From positions 1 to 8,997 of the forward strand of contig JAGOIS010000055.1 of the NCBI GenBank assembly GCA_017995495.1: a stretch of DNA of 8,997 nt, in the 5' to 3' direction. The stretch comes from Candidatus Cloacimonadota bacterium. GTDB taxonomy: Bacteria > Cloacimonadota > Cloacimonadia > Cloacimonadales > Cloacimonadaceae. Positions 1 through 6,377 of this stretch are shown here, in pieces (the stretch's first letter is position 1; every line of letters begins with the position of its first letter). Both the position numbers and the translations under genes were made by a program. The notes under the pieces are model-generated. The model saw only the letters and a program-made list of their open reading frames with translations, did not search any database and was not told the DNA's origin.

Positions 1-265
1 TGCCCTTCCTTAGTTTCGGAATACTCAGGTTAACGGGTCCTATTCCTGTACTGAAAGGTTCCTTGCGCTCACGGTAGCCATTTCGGTAGTTCGTTCTGCT
101 CCCTACACGCTGATAAGACTCTGCTCCCAGGATTGTACTGAGCTCAGTTTCAATGATCCTCTGGATGCTGTTTTCAAGCACTTTTACAAAATCTCCCGGT
201 ATTATCGACCGAAATAACTTGACCAATTCCGCCTGTTCATCTTTCTTTCGCTTCGGTTGAGTCAT
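1..265 (-). CDS. IS256-family (mutator-type) transposase, N-terminal part, cut by the window edge
   Basis: The reading frame starts at ATG 265 and runs open for 88 codons off the left edge. It shows the N-terminal region of IS256/mutator-type DDE transposases: a helical segment with ELSTILGAE at residues 41-49, then the hallmark RTNYRNGYRER at 57-67, then a strand ending IPKLRKG at 82-88. In this family that stretch precedes the catalytic DDE domain, which lies outside the window, so intactness cannot be judged. The start is supported by an AAGGAG Shine-Dalgarno 6 nt upstream of the ATG. The enzyme would move its own element by cut-and-paste or copy-out transposition. It is transcribed away from the neighbouring aminotransferase and has no evident functional tie to it. 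The family call is confident; the exact element is not identifiable here. Confidence 0.9.
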   Translation of the reverse strand, partial: MTQPKRKKDEQAELVKLFRSIIPGDFVKVLENSIQRIIETELSTILGAESYQRVGSRTNYRNGYRERKEPFSTGIGPVNLSIPKLRKG

Positions 266-352
266 GATCGTCTCCTTGTCTTGTAGTTTTGTCAAAACCA
301 TTAAAACAAAGAGTGGGATCCGGCTCAACCTTTTTCTTAATCTAGCTTCACC

Positions 353-381
353 TATTTTACACTAACCTTTGAGACACTACC
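353..381 (-). repeat. Candidate terminal inverted repeat of the IS256-family element
   Basis: This roughly 29-bp segment sits about 90 bp upstream of the transposase start. On the minus strand it carries the GTGTAAAA motif and an outer GGTAGTGTCTC end, typical of the family. The other copy lies outside the window, so the boundary is provisional to a few bases. Confidence 0.45.
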
Positions 382-689
382 TTAAAAAGCGGAGGCTGTC
401 AAGTGCTATCTCGCGCGAAAATGCCACCGCCAGGCCCGTTACCGGTGTCCGATTTGCCCCAATTTGCCCAAACTGGAGGATTTTCCCTGTGGACACAATT
501 CCACAGCAGGGAAAAAGAAGGCTCTCTTCCCAACCAAGTGGGTACAGCCCGTGAGGGCGACAGAATGACAGCGAGGGTGTGGAGGCGCGGCTTCAGCCAC
601 GACGGAACCCCTCGTACACCGTGACCATCAAAGCTGATTTTCCAGGCCACCACCCCACCCCGTCACCCCGCCAACAAACCCCCTTCCTG
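382..689. other. Gene-free stretch between the IS end and the aminotransferase; possible dispersed repeat
   Basis: I see no convincing gene in these roughly 310 bases. Short open frames on both strands overlap each other and have low-complexity, arginine/proline-rich translations. Several small structures are visible. CTGTGG and CCACAG (487-506) form a 6-bp stem with an 8-nt loop. GAGGG and GACAG each occur twice in 553-577. The region around 590-602 can fold as GGC and GCC around a 4-nt loop. The aminotransferase gene ends at 690, so any terminator for it should lie here, but I find no clean GC hairpin followed by a T-run. The look is of a dispersed intergenic repeat or decayed sequence rather than of a gene. 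Confidence 0.4.
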
Positions 690-1781
690 TCAATTGGTGT
701 AATTCGTGGACAAACCCGTCCCCACTGCCACAGCCTCCAGAAAAGCCGCGTTGTCCTCCGCGCAGCTCACAGTCACCCGCAGGTGGTTTTTCAAGCGCCG
801 GTGCAACCCCACATCCCGGACCGCTATCTCCCTGTCCTGCAGATACGAGAACAACCCGGACGTTCCCTCCCCCGCCGAGAAAGTGAGGAAATTGGTGGCC
901 GAGGGATGCACTGTCAATCCGGGTATCTCCCTCATTTTCAGATACATGGCAGACCGGGCGGATTTGATCTCCTTCACCTGGTTCAGGAAAATCTCTTTGT
1001 TCTCCAGAATGGTGAGCGCGAAGGCTTGGTTGAGGATGCTGGTGTGGAAGGTGGTGAGCACTTTGCGGAGGCTGTAAATGTTTTCCCCGAAAGAAATCGC
1101 GTAGCCAAAGCGCAGGCCGGCCCCGGAAAAGGCTTTGGAGAATGAGCGAACCAGGATGAGGTTCGGATGGCGCTCCAGTTCTCCGGCGAAGGTGGCTCCG
1201 GAAAACTCGAAATAGGTTTCGTCGATCAGCACCGGCTTGTCCGGCAGAGCTTCCACAATGTTTCTCAGCTGTTCGGGGGCGTAGAGGTTGCCGCTGGGAT
1301 TGTTCGGGTTGCACAAAATGGCCAGGCGGCATTTGGGATCGGCAGCCAGCTGCAGATAAGCATCCGTATCGAAGCTGAAATCAGCGTTGAGTTCAACGAA
1401 CCGGATCTTCAGTCCCACCATCTGGCAAAATGTTTTGTAATCAAAATAAGAGGGGGCCAGGCTCACGGCAAAGGCCTGATCGTTTTCCCGCACGGCCAGG
1501 AAGATGTGGTACAGAATATCGTCCGCCCCGTTGGCCCAGACCAGATTCTCCCTGGACAATCCGTATCCGGCGTACGAAGTGAGTTTACCGTGCAGTTCAT
1601 CCGAAACCGGGGACAGATAGCGGTTGAGATGGATCCGCTCCATCCGGGCCAAAAATCTGTCCCTGATCGCCTGATACGGGTCCAGGCAACTTTCATTCAG
1701 GCACATCATACTGCGCTTCACGGGAACGTTGACCAAAGAAGGATGCTTGTCAGCCAGGTCGCTGCGAAAATATCCAGGCAT
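690..1781 (-). CDS. Histidinol-phosphate aminotransferase-like class I/II PLP aminotransferase
   Basis: The predicted 363-residue protein has the fold-type I aminotransferase layout and HisC-like motifs. ANGADDIL (83-90) matches the cofactor phosphate-binding turn, NPNNPSGN (158-165) the asparagine loop, and IDETY (186-190) the aspartate that contacts the pyridine nitrogen. SFSKAFSGAGLRFGY (213-227) carries the Schiff-base lysine K216. LRVTVS (334-339) carries the carboxylate-binding arginine R335. HisC transfers an amino group between glutamate and imidazole-acetol phosphate in histidine synthesis, but relatives act on aromatic amino acids or in cobamide synthesis. No other his gene is nearby, so the substrate is unproven. 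The length is normal for HisC. The start at 1781 has AAGGAG 10 nt upstream; a longer frame back to 1862 would add 27 residues without similarity to the family. Transcription is divergent from the beta-helix gene. Confidence 0.85.
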   Translation of the reverse strand: MPGYFRSDLADKHPSLVNVPVKRSMMCLNESCLDPYQAIRDRFLARMERIHLNRYLSPVSDELHGKLTSYAGYGLSRENLVWANGADDILYHIFLAVRENDQAFAVSLAPSYFDYKTFCQMVGLKIRFVELNADFSFDTDAYLQLAADPKCRLAILCNPNNPSGNLYAPEQLRNIVEALPDKPVLIDETYFEFSGATFAGELERHPNLILVRSFSKAFSGAGLRFGYAISFGENIYSLRKVLTTFHTSILNQAFALTILENKEIFLNQVKEIKSARSAMYLKMREIPGLTVHPSATNFLTFSAGEGTSGLFSYLQDREIAVRDVGLHRRLKNHLRVTVSCAEDNAAFLEAVAVGTGLSTNYTN

Positions 1782-1804
1782 AATCCATTTTCTCCTTATA
1801 CCGA

Positions 1805-1834
1805 TATATATAGCCAGCCCGGGGGGATTGCCAA
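1805..1834 (-). promoter_or_regulatory. Candidate sigma70-type promoter for the aminotransferase gene
   Basis: On the minus strand TTGGCA (1834-1829) is followed, after 16-18 nt depending on the register chosen, by a TATATATA run (1812-1805). Transcription would begin about 17-20 nt before the ATG at 1781, leaving a very short leader with the Shine-Dalgarno (1792-1797) almost at its 5' end. The spacing and boxes fit, but the AT run is ambiguous and there is no experimental support. Confidence 0.35.
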
Positions 1835-1967
1835 ATCCGGCTGTCGCGAAATCAGGCCGCATTTCTGCTTGACAAATATACAGAGCTGGTCAACCGTTCA
1901 TCCGTGGTGGCGGAAATGCTGGGCTGAAACCTGCCGGTTCCACCAAAAAAGCCATGGGGAGAAGATC

Positions 1968-2897
1968 ATGCGCAAGACAAAGATCTGTTTATTGGTTGTT
2001 GTGTTGATGCTGGTAACGGCTTTGCGGCTGTCTGCCGGCGACAAGGTCTACACGGAGCAGAGTGAGGTCTGGGTGAACAACGAGGAGGAATTTGTGGGAG
2101 CGATCGCGCCCAATACGGCCATCAAGCTGAATTCACAATGGACGGGGATCCTCACCTTTCCGGGGGAATATTTGGGGGAAATATCCGACTTCGTGAATTT
2201 CACGGAGGGATTTGACGGCGCCCAGATCGTTATCCACGACGTGCACAACCTATCGATCACCGGCGATCCGGACATCCTTTCGCAGATCCTGGCCCAGCCT
2301 CGTTACGCCTACACGCTGATGTTCAAGAACTGCGAAGGGATCACCCTGGCGAATCTGAATTGCGGCCACACGGATGAAGGATATTGCACCGGCGGGGTGC
2401 TCGGATTTGAAAATTGCCACGGGATCAAGATCGACAACTGCGACCTCTGGGGCTGCGGCACAGAGGGGATCACGCTCTGGGAATCCTCGCGCCTGGATTG
2501 CACCAACACCACCATCCGGGACTGCAGCTACAGCATCCTTTCCCTCTACGACAGCGGCTTCATCAGCTTCAGCAACTGCGTGATGCGCAACAACCGCGAG
2601 TTCGACCTTCTCAACTTCGTGAACTGCGCCAAGGTGGAGTTCAAGAATTGCGCGATCTACGACAACAGTGCCACCAGCTACTGGAGCACCGGCAGCCTCA
2701 TCAATTCCAGGCAATCGGAGGTATCCTTCAGCGAGTGCGCCATCTTCAACAACAGAGTCAGCGGGCTGACAGACACCGCCGACGAGATCGTCTTTGAGCA
2801 CTGCACCATCTTCGGCAACAAGGAACGGGGCGCGGTCCCTGATGAAGAGATCGACAGCGAAGGCGAAGGCGAATGGAATTACGAAGACGAGTGGTAA
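1968..2897 (+). CDS. Secreted right-handed parallel beta-helix protein with Cys/Asn-rich rungs
   Basis: The predicted 309-residue protein begins with a signal peptide: basic MRKTK, a hydrophobic core to about residue 19, and LSA at 21-23 as a probable signal peptidase I site. From about residue 85 it consists of imperfect 20-25 residue rungs with recurring N-C or E-C pairs: FKNC (119-122), FENC (147-150), DNC (156-158), FSNC (201-204), FVNC (217-220), FKNC (225-228), FSEC (254-257) and FEHC (276-279). This is the pattern of beta-helix repeats with stacked inward residues. GHTDEGYCTGGV (133-144) is a distinctive segment. The C-terminus is a strongly acidic tail (DEEIDSEGEGEW, 292-303). Such folds occur in polysaccharide lyases, adhesins and surface proteins; I see no recognisable catalytic set, so activity is unknown. 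The ATG at 1968 follows a GGGGAG Shine-Dalgarno and places the signal peptide at the N-terminus. The frame continues open upstream only as antisense to the aminotransferase. Confidence 0.8.
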   Translation: MRKTKICLLVVVLMLVTALRLSAGDKVYTEQSEVWVNNEEEFVGAIAPNTAIKLNSQWTGILTFPGEYLGEISDFVNFTEGFDGAQIVIHDVHNLSITGDPDILSQILAQPRYAYTLMFKNCEGITLANLNCGHTDEGYCTGGVLGFENCHGIKIDNCDLWGCGTEGITLWESSRLDCTNTTIRDCSYSILSLYDSGFISFSNCVMRNNREFDLLNFVNCAKVEFKNCAIYDNSATSYWSTGSLINSRQSEVSFSECAIFNNRVSGLTDTADEIVFEHCTIFGNKERGAVPDEEIDSEGEGEWNYEDEW

Positions 2898-2978
2898 CAG
2901 CCTGTAAGGCTTTTCCAAACTGATATTGAGGCCAATGATCCCAGGGAGGCAAATTCTCCCCGCCTCATCTCCGTTCCC

Positions 2979-3055
2979 GCGATCAATACGGAATAAATAC
3001 GGAATCAATACGGATTTCATCCGTATTGATTCCGTATTTATTCCGTATTGATCGC
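2979..3055. repeat. Perfect 37-bp inverted repeat made of 11-bp iterations
   Basis: Arms 2979-3015 and 3019-3055 are exact reverse complements, separated by only TTC. Each arm contains three 11-bp iterations around AATACGGA, starting at 2984, 2995 and 3006. The locus therefore holds six copies of that core, three in each orientation. As RNA it would form a very long, mostly AU-rich hairpin from either strand; as DNA it could extrude a cruciform. No T-run follows it, so it is not a classical intrinsic terminator, although its position between converging genes would suit a transcription or RNA-decay barrier. Confidence 0.9.
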
Positions 3056-3132
3056 TGGGGCCAACCGGGGTTTTTCCGAATGAGATATTGACCCCGGCAC
3101 ATGGAGAGGGTAGGGTTGGTCGAACCACAGCT

Positions 3133-3312
3133 TTGGGGTGGCAAAATCCGTTTGCCACAGTGAGCGGAGCTCGCTTTAGCCTATTTGCTGTCTCTGCCGA
3201 ACAGATTTCGGCAGCCCATTTATTGGGGTGGTAAAATCCGTTTGCCACAGTGAGCGGAGCTCGCTTCAGCCAGTTTGCTGTCTCTGCCGAACAGATTACG
3301 GCAGCCCACTTT
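3133..3312. repeat. Two tandem 90-bp structured repeat units
   Basis: Unit 1 (3133-3222) and unit 2 (3223-3312) repeat with a period of exactly 90 bp. Over 88 aligned bases (3133-3220 against 3223-3310) they differ at 6 positions. Each unit contains short inverted repeats with 5-nt loops. In unit 1 these are GTGGCAAA/TTTGCCAC (3138-3158), AGCG/CGCT (3163-3175) and CTGCCGAA/TTCGGCAG (3194-3214). In unit 2 the first hairpin survives through a T-G wobble, and the third has one internal mismatch. A weaker stem TAGC/GCTG in unit 1 becomes CAGC/GCTG in unit 2. No open reading frame of evident meaning runs through the units. Confidence 0.85.
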
Positions 3313-3340
3313 ATTACAAGTGGCACATATGTTGGCTAAG

Positions 3341-3375
3341 AACAAAAGAAATACCCGGGAACAGGTCCCGGGTAT
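3341..3375 (-). terminator. Intrinsic terminator of the ribosomal operon, after rplQ
   Basis: Read on the minus strand, ATACCCGGGA (3375-3366) pairs perfectly with TCCCGGGTAT (3360-3351) around a 5-nt loop, and a T-rich tract (TTCTTTTGTT, 3350-3341) follows. The hairpin starts about 30 nt after the rplQ stop codon, the expected place for the end of the operon transcript. Confidence 0.88.
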
Positions 3376-3385
3376 GTATATTTTG

Positions 3386-3403
3386 CGCCAGGGTTCCCTG
3401 GCG
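3386..3403 (-). repeat. Short GC-rich palindrome just after rplQ
   Basis: CGCCAGGG and CCCTGGCG are perfect 8-bp arms separated by two bases, lying between the rplQ stop and the main terminator. The formed hairpin would lose the innermost pair to make a loop. It is not followed by a T-run and may stabilise the mRNA 3' end or assist termination. Confidence 0.5.
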
Positions 3404-3406
3404 GCC

Positions 3407-3814
3407 TTATTTGTTCAGGTCCTTGGCTTTGATATGGTCTTTTTTGGGTTTGACCGTGGATTCCTCCACGAACTGGATGATGGCCATGGGGGCGGAATCC
3501 CCTCGGCGGAAACCGGCTTTGAGCACGCGGGTGTATCCTCCCGGACGTCCGGCAAAGGCAGGCGCGATCTCGGTGAAGAGTTTTTTCACCAGGGTGCGGT
3601 CGCCGAGGATGCTGTAGGCCAGGCGGCGGGAATGGACGGTGTCGTTTTTGCCGTAGGTGACCACGCGTTCGACGTAGCCGCGGAGTTCCTTGGCCTTGGC
3701 GAGGGTGGTGGTGATCTGTCCGTGCTCGATCATCGATTTGACGAGGTTGCAGATCATCAAACGGCGGGCGTCCATTTCACGCCCGAATTTTCTTCCTTCA
3801 ACTCTATGTCGCAT
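3407..3814 (-). CDS. rplQ: 50S ribosomal protein L17 (bL17)
   Basis: The 135-residue protein is a complete bL17, a large-subunit protein that binds 23S rRNA near the exit tunnel. The start [12 protein letters not shown] (1-12) corresponds to the usual MRHRxxGRKLGR. The conserved core [20 protein letters not shown] lies at 31-50, and [15 protein letters not shown] at 92-106. The C-terminus is lysine-rich. It is slightly longer than the E. coli protein (127 residues). The segment [16 protein letters not shown] (12-27) differs from the more usual RTSAHRKAMLRNL but keeps the pattern. The start overlaps the last 11 nt of rpoA, with a GAAGGTG Shine-Dalgarno inside rpoA, so the two are probably translationally coupled. 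It is the last gene of the operon. Confidence 0.97.
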   Translation of the reverse strand: MRHRVEGRKFGREMDARRLMICNLVKSMIEHGQITTTLAKAKELRGYVERVVTYGKNDTVHSRRLAYSILGDRTLVKKLFTEIAPAFAGRPGGYTRVLKAGFRRGDSAPMAIIQFVEESTVKPKKDHIKAKDLNK

Positions 3815-4937
3815 TTTTCACCTTCTTTTTGGAGGGAGGAACTGGTTTGCGCGGCGGAGTGGGAACCACTTCCGCGGGCTCTTCAGGAGCGGGTTTTTCC
3901 TCCACTTTCTGTTCTTCCGGGGCATCTTCAGATTTGATCCCGCGGTTTCTGGCATCGCGGATCTGGCCGTAGATGCCGTCCACGTCCATGCCCAGATGCA
4001 GGTCGTATTTTTTTAATTTCTGCACGATCTCTTCCAGGGATTTCTTGCCGAAATTGCGGAACTTGAGCATCTCCGCCTCGGTTTTGGAGACCAGTTCGCC
4101 GATGGTTTGGATCTCGGCGGCGTCGAGGCAGTTGGCGGCGCGCACTGTGAGTTCGATCTCGCGGACGGGCAGAGAAAGGATGCGTTCCTTTTCCTCCAGG
4201 TCGGGATCGAGGTGGACGTCGCGGATGTATTCCGGTTCGGTTTCAAAGCGGCAGATCTTGCCGATCATGTCGCGCAGGATCTTGGCAGCCAGGAAGAGGG
4301 CGATGATGGGCTCCACAGAGCCGTTGGAATGGATCTCGAGGATGAGCTTGTCGAAATTCATGCGCTCTTTCACGCGTTGGTGGGCGACGCTGAAATTGAC
4401 CTTGAGGATCGGCGAATAGACTGAGTCGATGGGAATGAAGCCCACCGGCTTGCCTTCAGTGTTCTGCCGGTCGGCGGAGACGTAGCCGCGGCCGTTGCCG
4501 ATGATCAGTTCCATCTTCAGGTCCACATCCTCGGTCACCTCCAGCAGATAGAGGTCCTTGTTGATGATCCGGATGTTGGGATTGTCCTGGATCTTGGCCG
4601 CGGTGACCACGCCTTTGCCCTTGTGTTCGAGCACGACGCTGACCTCATCGACTGAGGCGGAGTAGATCACCAACTGCTTGAGGCGCAGGATCAGGTCGAT
4701 GTAGTCCGAATTCGTTCCGGGGATCGGCGTGAATTCGTGATGCAGGCCTTCGATGCGGACGAAGCGCACGGCCGAGCCCTGGATCGAGGAGAGGAGCACG
4801 CGGCGCAGGGTGTTGCCGATCGTGGTCCCAAACCCGGGTTCCAGCGGGCCGATCTCGAACCTGCCGTAATGGTGGGAATAGGTTTCCCTGTCGTAATCCA
4901 CATTTTCGGGCATCTGCAGGGGTTCCAGGTATAGCAT
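3804..4937 (-). CDS. rpoA: DNA-directed RNA polymerase alpha subunit with long C-terminal tail
   Basis: The 377-residue protein has both alpha domains. The N-terminal assembly domain covers about 20-235, with [11 protein letters not shown] at 41-51 including the arginine corresponding to E. coli R45, used for dimerisation and assembly onto beta. The C-terminal domain covers about 255-318, with LTVRAANCL at 263-271, where R266 matches the DNA- and activator-contacting R265 of E. coli, and FGKKSLEEI at 296-304. It nucleates polymerase assembly, and its C-terminal domain contacts UP elements and activators. Compared with the 329-residue E. coli protein it has a C-terminal extension from about 331, rich in E and P and ending in a basic PPSKKKVKN patch. 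The start at 4937 follows AAGGAG at 5-nt spacing, 25 nt after rpsD. The gene order rpsD-rpoA-rplQ is the standard alpha operon. Confidence 0.98.
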   Translation of the reverse strand: MLYLEPLQMPENVDYDRETYSHHYGRFEIGPLEPGFGTTIGNTLRRVLLSSIQGSAVRFVRIEGLHHEFTPIPGTNSDYIDLILRLKQLVIYSASVDEVSVVLEHKGKGVVTAAKIQDNPNIRIINKDLYLLEVTEDVDLKMELIIGNGRGYVSADRQNTEGKPVGFIPIDSVYSPILKVNFSVAHQRVKERMNFDKLILEIHSNGSVEPIIALFLAAKILRDMIGKICRFETEPEYIRDVHLDPDLEEKERILSLPVREIELTVRAANCLDAAEIQTIGELVSKTEAEMLKFRNFGKKSLEEIVQKLKKYDLHLGMDVDGIYGQIRDARNRGIKSEDAPEEQKVEEKPAPEEPAEVVPTPPRKPVPPSKKKVKNAT

Positions 4938-4962
4938 ATTGACTCCTTGCTGGGATCAGCGA

Positions 4963-5580
4963 TTATTTGGAGTAGAACTCAACAACGAGGCGCAGTTCGA
5001 CAGTGTTCGGGATTTCCTCTGCCTGGGGCACGTTCACGAACTGCCCGCGCATATTATCCTTGTCCACGGAAAGCCAGGCAAAGGGAGAGCTGGCCTCTGA
5101 ATTGTTCCATGCCTCTGCCAGGGGTTTGATGCCCTTGCTTTTGGGGCGTACTTCGATGAGATCGCCGTCCTTGAGCAGGAAGGAAGGGATGTCCACTTTT
5201 TTGCCGTTCACCATGAAATGGCCGTGGTTGATGAACTGGCGGGCCTGCATCCTTGTGGTGGCAAAGCCGAGGCGGTACACAGTGTTGTCCAATCTCCGCT
5301 CCAGCAGTTGAAGCAGGTTTTCGCCGGTGACCCCGCCCATTTTGGCGGCTTTCACAAAGTAGTTGCTGAATTGCTTTTCCAGCAGGCAATAGATGTTTCT
5401 GAGTTTTTGTTTCTCACGCAGATGGATGGAATAGTCGCTGGCCTTGCGGCGCATGTTTTTGCCATGCTGACCCGGAGGGAATTTGCGCTTGTTCAGGATC
5501 TTGTCGTACTTGGCAGTGCCGAAGATGTTTTCGCCGAATTTGCGGCAAAGTTTGGCACGGGGTCCGGTGTATCTGGCCAT
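4963..5580 (-). CDS. rpsD: 30S ribosomal protein S4 (uS4), zinc-free form
   Basis: The 205-residue protein is the small-subunit assembly protein that binds the 5' domain of 16S rRNA. It begins MARYTGPRAKLCRKFG, keeps KFPPGQHG at 33-40, and has the S4 RNA-binding domain from about 95 to 155 (RRLDNTVYRLGFA at 95-107, INHGHFMVNGK at 117-127). Its length matches the family. The N-terminal region has a single cysteine (C12) instead of the four-cysteine zinc site found in the C+ form, so this is a zinc-independent version. The start at 5580 is set by a GAGGAG Shine-Dalgarno; an open frame back to 5622 adds 14 residues that overlap rpsK and are not family-like. In E. coli S4 represses its own operon; whether it does here is not shown. 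Confidence 0.97.
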   Translation of the reverse strand: MARYTGPRAKLCRKFGENIFGTAKYDKILNKRKFPPGQHGKNMRRKASDYSIHLREKQKLRNIYCLLEKQFSNYFVKAAKMGGVTGENLLQLLERRLDNTVYRLGFATTRMQARQFINHGHFMVNGKKVDIPSFLLKDGDLIEVRPKSKGIKPLAEAWNNSEASSPFAWLSVDKDNMRGQFVNVPQAEEIPNTVELRLVVEFYSK

Positions 5581-5591
5581 AATCTCCTCGC

Positions 5592-5981
5592 TTATATCCT
5601 TCTGGTTTTGGGGGGACGGCAACCGTTGTGGGGAATGGGGGTGGCGTCCTTGATCATGGTGACTCTCAGTCCCGAGGCATTGACCGCGCGAATCGCGGAT
5701 TCCCTGCCGCTGCCGGGGCCGCGGACGATCACGCCCACGCGGGTGATTCCCATGTCCAGACCGGTTTTGGAGACTTCAGTGGCCGCAAGCTGGGCGGCAA
5801 ACGGTGTGGCTTTGCGGGATCCTTTGTAACCAACCCTGCCGCCGCTGGACCAGGTGAGGACGTTGCCGGAGCGGTCGGTGAGAGAAACGATCGTATTGTT
5901 AAAGCTGGAGTGGACAAACACGATGCCTTCGTCAAACGAGAGGCGGACGCGTTTTTTCTTGGTTCTGGTTTTCTTGGCCAT
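5592..5981 (-). CDS. rpsK: 30S ribosomal protein S11 (uS11)
   Basis: The 129-residue protein is a complete uS11 of the 30S platform, near the mRNA exit and the E site. It has a basic N-terminus ([11 protein letters not shown], 3-13), the conserved [14 protein letters not shown] at 23-36, [18 protein letters not shown] at 47-64, [19 protein letters not shown] at 81-99, and the C-terminal [11 protein letters not shown] at 118-128. Length and motifs match the family throughout. An AGGAG Shine-Dalgarno overlaps the rpsM stop codon, with a rather long 11-nt spacing to the ATG. It lies 14 nt after rpsM and 11 nt before rpsD. Confidence 0.98.
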   Translation of the reverse strand: MAKKTRTKKKRVRLSFDEGIVFVHSSFNNTIVSLTDRSGNVLTWSSGGRVGYKGSRKATPFAAQLAATEVSKTGLDMGITRVGVIVRGPGSGRESAIRAVNASGLRVTMIKDATPIPHNGCRPPKTRRI

Positions 5982-5995
5982 TTATCTTATCACTC

Positions 5996-6364
5996 CTATT
6001 TCTTCTTTTTTATCGCGCCGGGTTTCGGGCCCTTGCGGGTGCGGGCGTTGGTGTGGGTGCGCTGGCCGCGGACGGGCAGGCCGCGTTTGTGGCGCATGCC
6101 GCGATAGCTGCCGATCTCCATGAGGCGCTTGATGTTCATGGCCACCTGGGTGCGGAGGGCTCCTTCGACCACATAGTCGTTCTGAACTATGTCACGAATG
6201 ATCTTTTCCTCTTCTATGGAGAGGTCTTCCACCTTCTTGGTCTCATCGATATTGGCCTTGCGGCAGATATCTTTGGCGACGGTGGGTCCGATCCCGTAGA
6301 TGTAGGTGAGGCCAATGAACAAACGTTTGTTCTTGGGAAGTTCTATACCTGCAATATGTGCCAA
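5996..6364 (-). CDS. rpsM: 30S ribosomal protein S13 (uS13), TTG start
   Basis: The 122-residue protein is a complete uS13 of the 30S head, which forms bridges to the 50S subunit and contacts P-site tRNA. It begins [14 protein letters not shown], has the helix-turn helical part to about 80 with [15 protein letters not shown] at 23-37, and ends with the conserved basic tail [20 protein letters not shown] (86-105) and NARTRKGPK (106-114). The initiation codon is TTG at 6364-6362. It is preceded at 6-nt spacing by AAGGAGG (6371-6377), the best Shine-Dalgarno in the window, and codes directly for the universally conserved A-x-IAG N-terminus, so no alternative start is plausible. The rpmJ stop codon overlaps this site, leaving no room for an untranslated leader. 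Confidence 0.97.
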   Translation of the reverse strand: MAHIAGIELPKNKRLFIGLTYIYGIGPTVAKDICRKANIDETKKVEDLSIEEEKIIRDIVQNDYVVEGALRTQVAMNIKRLMEIGSYRGMRHKRGLPVRGQRTHTNARTRKGPKPGAIKKKK

Positions 6365-6370
6365 GTTGGT

Positions 6371-6377
6371 CCTCCTT
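6371..6377 (-). promoter_or_regulatory. Strong Shine-Dalgarno for the TTG start of rpsM
   Basis: AAGGAGG on the minus strand sits 6 nt before the TTG and shares bases with the rpmJ stop codon TAA (6376-6378). It decides the otherwise unusual start and implies tight coupling between rpmJ termination and rpsM initiation. Confidence 0.85.

Larger units (their letters stand above)
1..381 (-). mobile_element. IS256-family insertion sequence, 5' (transposase-start) end
   Basis: The transposase start and about 115 bp of upstream DNA are present. Read on the minus strand, the sequence from 381 inward begins GGTAGTGTCTC and continues through AGTGTAAAAT. This resembles the GTGTAAAA-containing terminal inverted repeats common in IS256-family elements. 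The outer boundary near 381 is therefore an inference. The opposite end is outside the window, so neither the inverted repeat pair nor the expected 8-9 bp target duplication can be confirmed. Confidence 0.6.
2898..3340. other. Repeat-rich gene-free region between convergent genes
   Basis: No gene is supported here. The one long frame across it (minus strand) is antisense to the beta-helix gene and merely translates the tandem repeats. The content, left to right, is as follows. A weak 4-bp hairpin AGCC/GGCT followed by a short T-run (2899-2914) could end beta-helix transcription. A small GGGAG/CTCCC hairpin lies near 2944-2960. A perfect 37-bp inverted repeat spans 2979-3055. An imperfect copy of the segment at 2911-2929 occurs at 3072-3091, with TTTTCC and GATATTGA shared. 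Two tandem 90-bp units occupy 3133-3312. Confidence 0.6.

Noticed and set aside
579..1145. 188-residue open frame on the plus strand
   Set aside because: Mostly antisense to the 3' half of the aminotransferase gene, with no recognisable motif and no good ribosome-binding site.
1869..1897. TTGACA as a -35 box for the beta-helix gene
   Set aside because: The hexamer at 1869-1874 is perfect, but the position 17 nt downstream reads AACCGT and no better -10 box lies at acceptable spacing.
1167..1967. Upstream extension of the beta-helix frame, giving a 576-residue protein
   Set aside because: The extra 267 residues are antisense to the aminotransferase and would bury the clear signal peptide at 1968 in mid-protein. 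The ATG at 1968 also has a good Shine-Dalgarno.
2979..3312. CRISPR array or integron attC site
   Set aside because: The 11-bp units are contiguous without spacers, the 90-bp units are near-identical throughout, and no attC-like core (GTTRRRY with paired arms) or cas/integrase gene is present.
2250..3326. 358-residue open frame on the minus strand
   Set aside because: It is antisense to the beta-helix gene and otherwise translates the inverted and tandem repeats. There is no family pattern and the duplication in its start region is just the 90-bp DNA repeat.
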